A DNA stretch of 52,042 nt from Sideroxydans sp. GTDB lineage: Bacteria > Pseudomonadota > Gammaproteobacteria > Burkholderiales > Gallionellaceae. The stretch is from NCBI GenBank assembly GCA_028687425.1, contig JAQUAD010000014.1, forward strand, positions 1 to 52,042, in the 5' to 3' direction. The stretch's first letter is position 1, and the number at the start of each line of letters is the position of its first letter. A program made the position numbers and the translations under genes. The notes under the pieces were generated by a model that made no database searches, was not told where the DNA came from, and worked only from the letters and a program-made list of their open reading frames with translations. Of the stretch, positions 38,919-46,450 are shown piece by piece.

Positions 38919-41523
38919 ACCCAGACACTGGCACACACTGTCGCCTGCCGAGGCCGCAGAGACCTTGCACACCGATGCCGCACAAGGCCTGAGCGACAGC
39001 GAGGTCGCGCATCGCACTGCGCACTACGGCCCCAATGCGCTGCGCGAGAAACAGGCGCGCTCGCACTGGCGCATGCTGCTCGACCAGTTCTCCGACTTCA
39101 TGATCATCGTGCTGATCGTCGCGGCCATCGTGTCCGGCTTCGTCGGCGATGTCGAAGACACCGTCGCCATCATCGTCATCGTCATCCTCAATGCGGTGAT
39201 CGGCTTCGTGCAGGAATACCGCGCCGAACAAGCCATGGCTGCGCTCAAGCGCATGTCGGAAGCCAGCGCCAGCGTAATGCGCGCAGGCCACATCGAAAGC
39301 ATCGCCGCCTCGGAACTGGTGCCCGGCGATGTGGTGCTGCTGGAAGCAGGCAACATCGTGCCTGCCGACCTGCGCATCATCGAAGCAGCGCGCTTGCGCA
39401 TAGACGAATCCGCGCTCACCGGCGAATCGGTCGCGGTGGAGAAACAGGTGTTGTCGCAGGAAGCTGCCGAACTGCCGCTGGGCGACCGCACCTGCCTCGC
39501 CTACAAGGGCACCATCGTCACCGATGGCCGTGCGCGCGGACTGGTCACGGCCACCGGCATGCAGACCGAACTCGGCAAGATCGCCGCCCTGCTCGACCAG
39601 GACAACGAGACGCGCACGCCGCTGCAACAACGCCTCGCCAGCTTCGGCAAATACCTGGCACTGGCCGCACTGGCGATCTGCGGCATCGTGTTCGTGGTCG
39701 GCGTGTTGCGCGGCGAACCGTTGTTGCTGATGTTCATGACCGCAGTCAGTCTCGCCGTCGCCGCCATCCCCGAAGCCTTGCCCGCCGTGGTCACCATCTC
39801 GCTGGCGCTGGGCGCCCGCAAGATGGTGCAGCAACACGCATTGATCCGCCGCCTGCCCGCAGTGGAGACGCTGGGCTCGGTGACACACATCTGCTCCGAC
39901 AAGACCGGCACCCTCACCCAGAACCGCATGCACGTCAGCGCAATGTTCGTGGTCGATGCCACGGATGAAAGTCATGCCGCGTGGCCGTCGCTGTACAGCG
40001 CACTGAGCCTGTGCAACGACGCGCACATGGATGCACACGGCAAGGCACGCGGCGAACCGACCGAAGCCGCATTGCTGTTGGCCGCGCATGAAGCCGGATG
40101 GGAACGCGCTGCGCTGGAACAGACTGCACCGCGCGTGAAGGAACTGCCCTTCGATTCCGAACGCAAACGCATGACCACCTTCCATCGCGATGCAGATAAC
40201 TTCATCGCCTACAGCAAGGGCTCGCCCGAATCGCTGCTGCCATGCTGCACGCAGATGCTGAGCGCAAACGGCGAGCAGGACATTGATCGCGATGCCTTGC
40301 TGCAACAAGCGGAACGCATGGCGAGCGAAGGGCTGCGCGTGCTTGCTTTCGCCTGCCGTCGCTGGCCGACCTTGCCCGAGTCCGACGCGCACGAGACGCT
40401 GGAACAGGAACTGCTCTTCCTCGGTTTCGCGGGGCTGATCGACCCGCCGCGCAGCGAAGTGAAGACTGCGGTGCACGCCTGCAGACAAGCGGGCATCACG
40501 CCGGTGATGATCACCGGCGACCACCCGGCCACGGCACGCGCCATCGCGAAAGAACTGGGCATACTCGACGACGGCCGCGTGATGACCGGCGTGGAACTGG
40601 CGGCACTGTCGCAGGAAGAATTCGAGACGCAGGTGAAACAGGTCAGCGTCTATGCGCGCGTCGATCCCGCGCAGAAGATCAGGATCGTGCAGGCCTTGCA
40701 GGACAAGGGCGAAGTGGTGGCGATGACCGGCGACGGCGTGAACGATGCGCCTGCCTTGAAGGCTGCCGACATCGGCGTCGCCATGGGCAAGGGCGGCACC
40801 GACGTGGCGCGCGAAGCGGCGCACATGGTGCTGCTGGACGACAACTTCGCGTCCATCGTGCATGCGGTGAAACAGGGGCGGCGCATCTTCGACAACATTC
40901 GCAAGTTCATCAAATACACCATGACCAGCAACGCGGGCGAGATCTGGACCATCTTCCTCGCGCCCTTCCTCGGCCTGCCCATCCCGCTGCTGCCCATCCA
41001 CATCCTGTGGATCAACCTGGTCACCGACGGGCTGCCGGGTCTGGCACTGACTGCCGAACCCGCCGAGCGCGGCATCATGCGCCGCCCGCCGCGCCCGCTG
41101 CGCGAAAGCATCTTCGCGCACGGCATGTGGCAACACATGATCTGGGTCGGCCTGTTGATGGGCGGCACTTGTCTGCTCACGCAAGCCTGGGCGATACAGA
41201 GCGGCAGCGCACACTGGCAGACCATGGTGTTCACCGTGCTCACGCTGTCGCAGATGGGCCATGTGCTGGCGATACGCAGCGAGACGGATTCGCTGTTCCG
41301 CGTCGGCCTGTTCTCCAACCGCATGCTGGCCTTCGCCGTGCTGCTCACCTTCGCCTTGCAGATGGCGACCATCTACGTGCCCGCGCTCAATCCCATCTTC
41401 AAGACCGAAGCGCTGAGCATGGGCGAACTGGCGATCTGCCTCGCCATGTCCAGCGTGGTGTTCTTTGCGGTGGAAGTGGAGAAGCTGTTGGTGCGGCGTG
41501 GGGTGCTTTATCGTGCGGCCTGA
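38908..41523 (+). CDS. P2A-type cation-transporting ATPase (probable Ca2+)
   Basis: The 871-residue protein has the full P-type layout: N-terminal domain, actuator TGES (LTGESVAVEK), M4 motif AIPEALPAVVT, phosphorylation site CSDKTGTLT with Asp331, and hinge MTGDGVNDAPALK. The overall pattern fits Ca2+-exporting P2A pumps related to PMR1 and bacterial SERCA-like ATPases, not copper or potassium pumps; no N-terminal metal-binding CxxC is seen. It overlaps the CaCA antiporter gene, so the cell appears to pair primary and secondary cation export. Confidence 0.88.
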   Translation: MHTEPRHWHTLSPAEAAETLHTDAAQGLSDSEVAHRTAHYGPNALREKQARSHWRMLLDQFSDFMIIVLIVAAIVSGFVGDVEDTVAIIVIVILNAVIGFVQEYRAEQAMAALKRMSEASASVMRAGHIESIAASELVPGDVVLLEAGNIVPADLRIIEAARLRIDESALTGESVAVEKQVLSQEAAELPLGDRTCLAYKGTIVTDGRARGLVTATGMQTELGKIAALLDQDNETRTPLQQRLASFGKYLALAALAICGIVFVVGVLRGEPLLLMFMTAVSLAVAAIPEALPAVVTISLALGARKMVQQHALIRRLPAVETLGSVTHICSDKTGTLTQNRMHVSAMFVVDATDESHAAWPSLYSALSLCNDAHMDAHGKARGEPTEAALLLAAHEAGWERAALEQTAPRVKELPFDSERKRMTTFHRDADNFIAYSKGSPESLLPCCTQMLSANGEQDIDRDALLQQAERMASEGLRVLAFACRRWPTLPESDAHETLEQELLFLGFAGLIDPPRSEVKTAVHACRQAGITPVMITGDHPATARAIAKELGILDDGRVMTGVELAALSQEEFETQVKQVSVYARVDPAQKIRIVQALQDKGEVVAMTGDGVNDAPALKAADIGVAMGKGGTDVAREAAHMVLLDDNFASIVHAVKQGRRIFDNIRKFIKYTMTSNAGEIWTIFLAPFLGLPIPLLPIHILWINLVTDGLPGLALTAEPAERGIMRRPPRPLRESIFAHGMWQHMIWVGLLMGGTCLLTQAWAIQSGSAHWQTMVFTVLTLSQMGHVLAIRSETDSLFRVGLFSNRMLAFAVLLTFALQMATIYVPALNPIFKTEALSMGELAICLAMSSVVFFAVEVEKLLVRRGVLYRAA

Positions 41524-41595
41524 TCGAAAGAGTTAGTCACCCACCAGCTAGTTAGTTCTTGGGGCTAGGTGTTGTAATCGGGCATGAAGCTATAT

Positions 41596-41609
41596 TGCAA
41601 GACCTGACC
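41596..41609 (-). repeat. 14-base motif shared with 43185-43198 (inverted)
   Basis: On the minus strand this reads GGTCAGGTCTTGCA, identical to the plus strand at 43185-43198. The two copies lie just outside and inside the cassette array. I recall similar motifs near REP-associated transposases, but no transposase is visible here. Confidence 0.3.
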
Positions 41610-41650
41610 ACGTGCTTGTACGGCATAGTCAGCCAGCAGCAGGGCAATGG

Positions 41651-41702
41651 AAGTAACGACGTGGGGCAAAAGGCCAGACCTGCCCCCGTAATCCAGTTAG
41701 CA
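41651..41702 (-). repeat. attC-like site E, after the DUF4145 gene
   Basis: On the minus strand GCTAAC opens the site and CGTTAC closes it, with arms ACGGGGGC and GCCCCACGT pairing. It begins ten bases after the DUF4145 stop. It is the most degenerate of the five sites. Confidence 0.5.
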
Positions 41703-41712
41703 GACATGGCGA

Positions 41713-42276
41713 CTAAGGCTTGGGAGTTGGAATCTTGCTAGGAAATTCGTAGATGAATTTCAGGAGCATTTCAGCAAATGAAATTAGCTCCGTAGCTTCT
41801 GCATTACTCATTAGTTTTATTTCGTGTGTTGCTTCATTTCCCTTGCTACGGATGTGGTCAACCCACGCACGGCCATTGGGTGGAACAAAGCCTGCGTTTG
41901 CAAGATGTTCAACGTAGGATACAAAAGTCGCACCTTCCTTTGCGCCATGGTTTACCGCAATATTCATTAGGAGTTTTCGGCAGGCTAAAACAGCTGCAGT
42001 AAATGCGTTTACTGAAACCGCTTGTCTTGCCTCGTTATAGAGCGATTCTATGTCAGCTGGCAGGTGCTGCACGGAGCTTCCGGGTGCCACACCGGGTACT
42101 TGTTTCGAGCCAATCATAAAAGAGGGGCCACCACAATGTGGGCAAATGTATATGAAGCCTTGATATCCGTTAGTTGTATCGTTTGTGAAATAACCTTGAG
42201 ATGAAGCAACTGTGCTGTTACAGAAACCGCACACAAATTTTCGTGACTCAATTGTAGTTTTGTTTTGCCACAGCAT
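41713..42276 (-). CDS. Zinc-finger plus DUF4145 (HEPN-like) protein
   Basis: The 187-residue protein has an N-terminal zinc finger (CGFCN near residue 16, CPHC near residue 46) and a C-terminal DUF4145 domain (about 85-180) with EARQAVSVNAFTAAVLACRK and RSKGNEATHEI. DUF4145 is related to the HEPN fold often seen in defence loci; here the Arg-to-His spacing is longer than the classic RNase motif, so catalysis is doubtful. The ATG at 42276 is preceded by AGAGGAA. Codons are AT-rich relative to neighbours. It reads as an integron cassette, flanked by attC-like sites D and E. Confidence 0.75.
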   Translation of the reverse strand: MLWQNKTTIESRKFVCGFCNSTVASSQGYFTNDTTNGYQGFIYICPHCGGPSFMIGSKQVPGVAPGSSVQHLPADIESLYNEARQAVSVNAFTAAVLACRKLLMNIAVNHGAKEGATFVSYVEHLANAGFVPPNGRAWVDHIRSKGNEATHEIKLMSNAEATELISFAEMLLKFIYEFPSKIPTPKP

Positions 42277-42293
42277 GATGTTCCTCTTTTGTT

Positions 42294-42355
42294 GGCTAAC
42301 GTTTGAGTTTGGCGGCGGCCCGCATGGGCCCATCCGCTGGGACGAATTGCTATGC
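42294..42355 (-). repeat. attC-like site D, after the small zinc-ribbon gene
   Basis: On the minus strand the site runs from GCATAGC to GTTAGCC. Inner arms GGCCC/GGGCC and outer GCGG/CCGC pair around a short loop, and CAAACGTTAGCC resembles the common attC 3' end. It begins 12 bases after the neighbouring stop. Confidence 0.65.
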
Positions 42356-42366
42356 AGGAGTTCTCG

Positions 42367-42612
42367 CTACTCACCATCTGTGTTGGTTCTGATGTTTAGC
42401 TTCCACTGAATTTTCCCCTGCGCAGTGGTGTGCTGATGGTGATTTTGAGGAGGAAACTTATCGCCTTTGTTCGAGGTGACTTCCTTTTTGCAAGCCAAGC
42501 ATTTGTAGATTCCAGAAACAGGAACTGCATCACTCGGATTGTATGTCGTCGTCCAATGAGCCCCTTCGCCCTTCACGTTATCAATTACAGAGTTTTTTGT
42601 GTACCAAGACAT
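42367..42612 (-). CDS. Small zinc-ribbon-like protein
   Basis: The 81-residue product has one CxxC pair (CLACKK) followed by KGDKFPPQNHHQH, where the His residues may complete a metal site. I recall small hypothetical proteins with a SGIYxCxxC...KGDxFPPQNHHQH pattern; no function is known to me. The ATG at 42612 has a strong AGGAGG site nine bases upstream, which supports a real gene despite its size. It lies between attC-like sites C and D, as a cassette. Confidence 0.65.
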   Translation of the reverse strand: MSWYTKNSVIDNVKGEGAHWTTTYNPSDAVPVSGIYKCLACKKEVTSNKGDKFPPQNHHQHTTAQGKIQWKLNIRTNTDGE

Positions 42613-42651
42613 ATCTTCCTCCTTTGTTAGAACTGCCACATTGAACATGTG

Positions 42652-42710
42652 GCATAACGTAAAAGTAACCAGCTCGCCGAAGGCGAGTCCGGTTGACTGC
42701 CGGGTTGGGG
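42652..42710 (-). repeat. attC-like site C, after the coiled-coil zinc-ribbon gene
   Basis: On the minus strand the site runs CCCCAAC ... GTTATGC. The arms AGTCAACCGG and CTGGTTACT pair imperfectly, and a perfect inner stem CTCGCC/GGCGAG closes on a TTC-rich loop. It begins seven bases past the stop of the upstream gene. Confidence 0.7.
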
Positions 42711-42717
42711 ACTGGCG

Positions 42718-43146
42718 TCATGACGGGAGACGACACATGACATCGCCAAGACCAATTCCCTTGAACGATGCGAACTGGCCGCATGACTTCTTTCCGCAGC
42801 GGAATAGCTCATGGCGCCCAGGAGAAACCATCGCAGTTTTGCAGCTTGGACAGTACGGCGTTTCATTCCACGTACCGTCGGCGTTTTTTCTGAATAGGGC
42901 ACCAGCCTCTTCAGCCCATTCTTGTTGGGCAGTTAGATAAGAGATCTTTTCTTCGAGTGCCATCCGTTGCTTTTGGCACTCTTCGTAATCAAGGCTAAGA
43001 CGTTCATTCTCCGACTGAAGCTGCGCTACTTGCTTCTGGAGTGCGGAATATTGGTCCGCCGCCAACGCAAGTCGCTCCTTGAGAATGACCGCAGAACCAT
43101 GCTCATTGATGAGACGCTCAATTTCAGAAAGGATGGGAATGCCCAT
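42718..43146 (-). CDS. Coiled-coil protein with C-terminal zinc ribbon
   Basis: The 142-residue protein opens GIPILSEIERLINEHGSA, has a coiled coil (about residues 30-75, LQKQVAQLQSENERLSLDY) and ends in a zinc ribbon with CPSC and CGKKSCG. I have seen similar small proteins in accessory DNA, but no function is established. The ATG at 43146 has AGGAGG at good spacing. It sits between attC-like sites B and C. Confidence 0.65.
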   Translation of the reverse strand: MGIPILSEIERLINEHGSAVILKERLALAADQYSALQKQVAQLQSENERLSLDYEECQKQRMALEEKISYLTAQQEWAEEAGALFRKNADGTWNETPYCPSCKTAMVSPGRHELFRCGKKSCGQFASFKGIGLGDVMCRLPS

Positions 43147-43166
43147 GTGGTACCTCCTGTGGCAGA

Positions 43167-43248
43167 GATTAACGAAGTGCTTAGGGTCAGGTCTTGCACG
43201 TTTGCTTGCTAGCAACTGAAGAGCACAAGGTGAAGCGCTATGTTAAAT
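43167..43248 (-). repeat. attC-like site B, overlapping the stop of the zinc-ribbon membrane gene
   Basis: On the minus strand the site opens ATTTAAC, a perfect RYYYAAC core that contains the upstream gene's TAA stop, and closes CGTTAATC. The arms TTAAC-N2-AGCGCTT and AAGCACT-N2-GTTAA pair. The centre carries the 14-base motif shared with 41596-41609. Confidence 0.7.
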
Positions 43249-43860
43249 TCGTGGCTCCCCCAACACAGTCGGGTCAAAATTCCAATAGTGATCTGGGTTT
43301 CGTGTACAGCGAACAATCGTGGTTCTGTTGTCTTTTTGGCCTACATCCCTCAGCTTTAGCACTCCATCGCACTTTGGGCATGAACCTTCGATCTTGGTGA
43401 TAAATATTTCACCAGATTTATTTGATTCAAAATTGATAAAGGGGGGCAACCTAGCAAAACGCGCGCTGTTTAATACGATTCCGACCACCAATGATATGCC
43501 ACTAAGCCCGAGCACCAGTAGCCAAAGATATTGAAAGGTGGTTGCCCATGCACTCCAAATACTAGCAACGCTACCAACTAAGCCCAGTACGCTAGAAACG
43601 ATTACCCAAGCAACCTTAACAGGATGCCCTCCTAATGTGATTGGGGCTGTCTTCACTCGGTCAATATATGCGACCGGCTCTCTATTTCCACCGCCAACAG
43701 AAATATTGTTGCCAGTGATGACGTTATTCTGTCCCGCATTGAAACTTTGATTGCCGGTGGCTGATGTGTTTTGAATTACACCTGAAGATAATGGTGATCC
43801 ACAGTTACGGCAAAAACGATCTTCAGTTTCGTGTTCCGTTCCGCATTTAGTGCAGTGCAT
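43243..43860 (-). CDS. Zinc-ribbon membrane protein
   Basis: The 205-residue protein opens with a zinc ribbon (CTKCG at residue 3, CRNCG near residue 17), then a low-complexity Asn/Gly stretch (GNQSFNAGQNNVITGNNIS, about 36-56), two hydrophobic segments (about 82-102 and 108-132) and a C-terminal region with CPKC and a later Cys/His set. It looks like a membrane-anchored protein with two metal sites; no function is recognised. Its stop codon falls inside attC-like site B, which is common for integron cassette genes. Confidence 0.65.
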   Translation of the reverse strand: MHCTKCGTEHETEDRFCRNCGSPLSSGVIQNTSATGNQSFNAGQNNVITGNNISVGGGNREPVAYIDRVKTAPITLGGHPVKVAWVIVSSVLGLVGSVASIWSAWATTFQYLWLLVLGLSGISLVVGIVLNSARFARLPPFINFESNKSGEIFITKIEGSCPKCDGVLKLRDVGQKDNRTTIVRCTRNPDHYWNFDPTVLGEPRI

Positions 43861-43878
43861 GCGAATTACTCCATAAGT

Positions 43879-43942
43879 ATCTATCGTTTGTATTGAGGGA
43901 CAGCCTACTTCTGGGCTCCCCCTCTCGAATGATGGGTTCGGC
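43879..43942 (-). repeat. attC-like site A, after the KTSC-like gene
   Basis: On the minus strand the site begins GCCGAAC immediately after the TAA stop and ends GATAGAT, one base from the GTTRRRY core. The arms ATTCGAGAGGGGGAGCC and GGCTGTCCCTCAAT pair imperfectly. The flanking CCCATCATTC and CAAACGATAGAT closely resemble textbook attC ends. Confidence 0.7.
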
Positions 43943-44173
43943 TTACCACTTTTTGGCGTAATTATTTTTTATGGTTGTAGATATGTACGAGTTCAAGCCA
44001 TAACCTTGAGCAGCCAAAGCTTTCATTCTGTCAACATCCGCCTTGCCAGGACGAAAATTGTTGTAGAGATAATTGCGATGTGTTCCGGATTTAAAAACCA
44101 CGTGGATTGAGTCTTCGGTTATTTCGTATGAAACGATATTGGAATTGCCATGAAGGTTTCGGTACGGCGTCAT
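43943..44173 (-). CDS. KTSC-like small protein
   Basis: The 76-residue product has the order SNIVSYEITEDSIHVVFKSG, then YLYNNFRPGKADVDRMKALA and GYGLNSYIS, which fits the KTSC-type small domain. The function is unknown. AGAGAG lies upstream of the ATG as a weak ribosome-binding site. It is the first cassette of the array on this strand, with a possible boundary GCTAAAT about 20 bases before the start. Confidence 0.6.
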   Translation of the reverse strand: MTPYRNLHGNSNIVSYEITEDSIHVVFKSGTHRNYLYNNFRPGKADVDRMKALAAQGYGLNSYISTTIKNNYAKKW

Positions 44174-44488
44174 TAAACATCTCTCTTTCGATATTTAGCC
44201 TACTTAAGTAGCCCCCTCACAATCCTGCAAAGTACACCATCCGGATTTATCAATCAGGCAAACCTTGGATTACGCGTGTATGAATTGTGTGGACTTTCAT
44301 CTTTACCGATGCGAACCGTAAACGTGGCGAGTCGGCACGTCAACGATTTCGATGGCCTATATATTTTTGCCAGCCTGAGGTTCAAGGGGTGTGGTGGCAG
44401 AAGTGAAGGCTACCCTCTCCCCCAGCCCCTCCCCCGCGCACGGGGGAGGGGAGTTTTCGTGTGATTTTTGGGCGGTAGTTGCCGAGGA
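44174..44488. other. Intergenic region beyond the cassette array
   Basis: No gene is convincing. It contains a possible cassette boundary (minus-strand GCTAAAT at 44199-44193) and the palindrome CTACTTAAGTAG next to it, an unassigned segment to about 44390, and the GC-rich palindrome at 44426-44451. No integrase or attI is recognised. Confidence 0.5.
44426..44451. repeat. GC-rich palindrome downstream of amylosucrase
   Basis: A ten-bp perfect stem (44426-44435 with 44442-44451) with a six-base loop is followed on the plus strand by AGTTTT. It lies past the amylosucrase stop and may act as a terminator, but its sequence type also matches dispersed GC-rich palindromes such as that inside leuS. 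Confidence 0.65.
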
Positions 44489-46441
44489 TTAATCGGCCAG
44501 CCAGCAGCAGGTCAGGGCGGGTATGGTGATGGCGTCCTCTTCGACCTCGACACGCATGCCGCTGCATAACTCACGCATCGGACTGTGGCCGAAGAAACCG
44601 TAGGGACGCAGCACTTCCAGCATCAGTGACTGTGGTTCGTTATTGAAATTCGCCACCACCAGCACCCGGTTGCGCGGCGATGTCGGATCGCTGCGCACGA
44701 ATACCAGCAGGTTGGGATTTTCCACGAACACCTGCTGCCGGTTGTCGAAGTCGGCGAAAGCGGAAAGCTCCTTGCGTAACGCGATCATCTTCTTCAATCC
44801 GTTGAAGATGCGCTGCTCTACCGAGCCTTGCTTGTGGCGCAACTCCGCCTTGTTCCAGTCGAAGCTGGAGCGGTGTGCCCAGCGTGAGTCATTGCGTTTG
44901 ACCGGGTCGGCCATGTATTCCACATTGTTCAGCATGCCGATGCCGTCGCCGTAATACAGCAGCGGGATGCCGCCGAACGACAGGATGATGCTGTGCAGCA
45001 GCAGGATGGTGCGGATGGCTGCATCGATCGCCGCTTCATCGCCGGATGCGATGGCAGCCTCCAGACCGGCCAGTGACGCGAGCGAGCCGGAGATGCGCGC
45101 ATCGCCGGTTTTGGGGTTTTCGCCGAACGGCAGGCCGCGTGCGGGCGAGCCTGCGAAGCGGCCGGTGAAGTAATCGATCAGGAAGCGGCGGTGGCTGTAG
45201 GGATCGTAACCGGCGAGCACGGCATCCTTGTCGTCGAAGCCGAGACCGATGTCGTCATGGCAGCGCACGTAGTTGAGCCAGGTGGCGCGCTCCAGTTTGG
45301 CGGGCAGGTGTTGCACGCCGAGGTTGAGCAGCTTGGCGTTCTTGGTCGCCACCGCATCCCACAGCAAAGCCATCAGCGTGGCGTTGTAGGCGATCTCGCA
45401 TTCCTTGGCCATGATCGCGTCATCGCCGAAATACTTGGTGATCTCGCCCGGCGCGACGATGGCTTCAGCGATGAACAGCACGCCGGGCGCGGTGACCTGA
45501 CAACAGTCCTTCATCAGCTGCAACAGCAGGTGCGCTTCGCGTTCGTTCTGGCAGGTGCTGCCGATCTTCTTCCACAGGAAGGCCACCGCATCCATGCGCA
45601 GAATATCGACACCCTTGTTGGCCCAGAACAGGATGATGTCTACCATCTCGATGAACACCGCTGGGTTGCGGTAGTTCAGGTCCCACTGGTAGTTGTTGAA
45701 CACCGTCATCACCCACTTGCCCATGGCCTCGTCCCAGGTGAAGTTGCCGGGCGCGGTGTTGGGGAATATCTCCGGCATGCCTTCTTCGAATGCGTCCGGC
45801 ATCTCGCGGTCCTTGAACACGTAGTAGTAGTCCTGAAACTTCTTGTCGCCGGCGCGCGCCAGCTTGGCCCATACATGTTCGTCCGAGGTGTGGTTCACCA
45901 CCACGTCCAGCACCAGCAGCATCTCGCGTTTCTTCAACGTGGCGGCCAGCGCTTCCAGATCCGCGTTGCTGCCGAAGCGCGCGTCCACCTTGTGAAAGTC
46001 GCGCACTGCATAGCCGCCGTCGCTGGCGCCCTCCGGGCAGTCGAGGATGGGCATCACGTGCACCATGTTCACGCCCAGTTCCTGCAAGTAGGGCAGCTTC
46101 TTGCGCAGCCCTTTCAGGTCGCCCGCGAAGCGGTCGCAATACAGCGCCATGCCCACCCACTGCTGATGCAGGAACCAGTTGTAATCACGCTCGCGCACTA
46201 GGTCGGACTTGCGCAGGTGCGGTGCGCGTTCGATGTAGCGCTGCGCCAGTGTCTCGACCAGGCTGACCATCTGCGACTTGAAGTCGGACCGGTCGCCGTA
46301 CAGGTGGTGGAACAGGGTGTAGATGTTGTAGAAGTTCGCGCCGAGCCGGGTATAGAAATGACGCAGGCGCAGCTTGCCGATCTCGGGATTCAGCTCGGCG
46401 AGGATCTCGTTCAACATCGCATGTGAGGCTTGTTCGTACAT
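44489..46441 (-). CDS. ams: Amylosucrase (GH13)
   Basis: The 650-residue protein is a GH13 enzyme of the amylosucrase type. The nucleophile is in GVDILRMDAVAFLWK, the acid in LFIAEAIV, and the transition-state stabilising pair in NYVRCHDDIG. Amylosucrase transfers glucose from sucrose to an alpha-glucan and releases fructose. The N-terminal helical domain and the 280-residue region LDLYR-like QWDLNYRNPAV also fit. It is the last gene of the sucrose operon, nine bases after the phosphatase gene; its fructose product can be used by the fructokinase encoded first. Confidence 0.9.
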   Translation of the reverse strand: MYEQASHAMLNEILAELNPEIGKLRLRHFYTRLGANFYNIYTLFHHLYGDRSDFKSQMVSLVETLAQRYIERAPHLRKSDLVRERDYNWFLHQQWVGMALYCDRFAGDLKGLRKKLPYLQELGVNMVHVMPILDCPEGASDGGYAVRDFHKVDARFGSNADLEALAATLKKREMLLVLDVVVNHTSDEHVWAKLARAGDKKFQDYYYVFKDREMPDAFEEGMPEIFPNTAPGNFTWDEAMGKWVMTVFNNYQWDLNYRNPAVFIEMVDIILFWANKGVDILRMDAVAFLWKKIGSTCQNEREAHLLLQLMKDCCQVTAPGVLFIAEAIVAPGEITKYFGDDAIMAKECEIAYNATLMALLWDAVATKNAKLLNLGVQHLPAKLERATWLNYVRCHDDIGLGFDDKDAVLAGYDPYSHRRFLIDYFTGRFAGSPARGLPFGENPKTGDARISGSLASLAGLEAAIASGDEAAIDAAIRTILLLHSIILSFGGIPLLYYGDGIGMLNNVEYMADPVKRNDSRWAHRSSFDWNKAELRHKQGSVEQRIFNGLKKMIALRKELSAFADFDNRQQVFVENPNLLVFVRSDPTSPRNRVLVVANFNNEPQSLMLEVLRPYGFFGHSPMRELCSGMRVEVEEDAITIPALTCCWLAD

Positions 46442-46450
46442 GGCGTTCGC

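Noticed and set aside
38884-41262. 792-codon minus-strand frame opposite the P-type ATPase gene
   Set aside because: The ATPase has every catalytic motif on the plus strand; this antisense frame has none.
41559-41741. 60-codon plus-strand frame after the P-type ATPase gene
   Set aside because: It lacks a ribosome-binding site, crosses attC-like site E and has no recognisable content.
41524-44488. CRISPR array or prophage as the explanation for the accessory region
   Set aside because: No regularly spaced identical repeats and no phage structural, integrase or lysis genes are seen; repeats differ from each other in sequence and pair internally, which fits attC sites instead.
45191-46201. 336-codon plus-strand frame opposite amylosucrase
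   Set aside because: It is a shadow of a GH13 gene with intact catalytic motifs on the minus strand.
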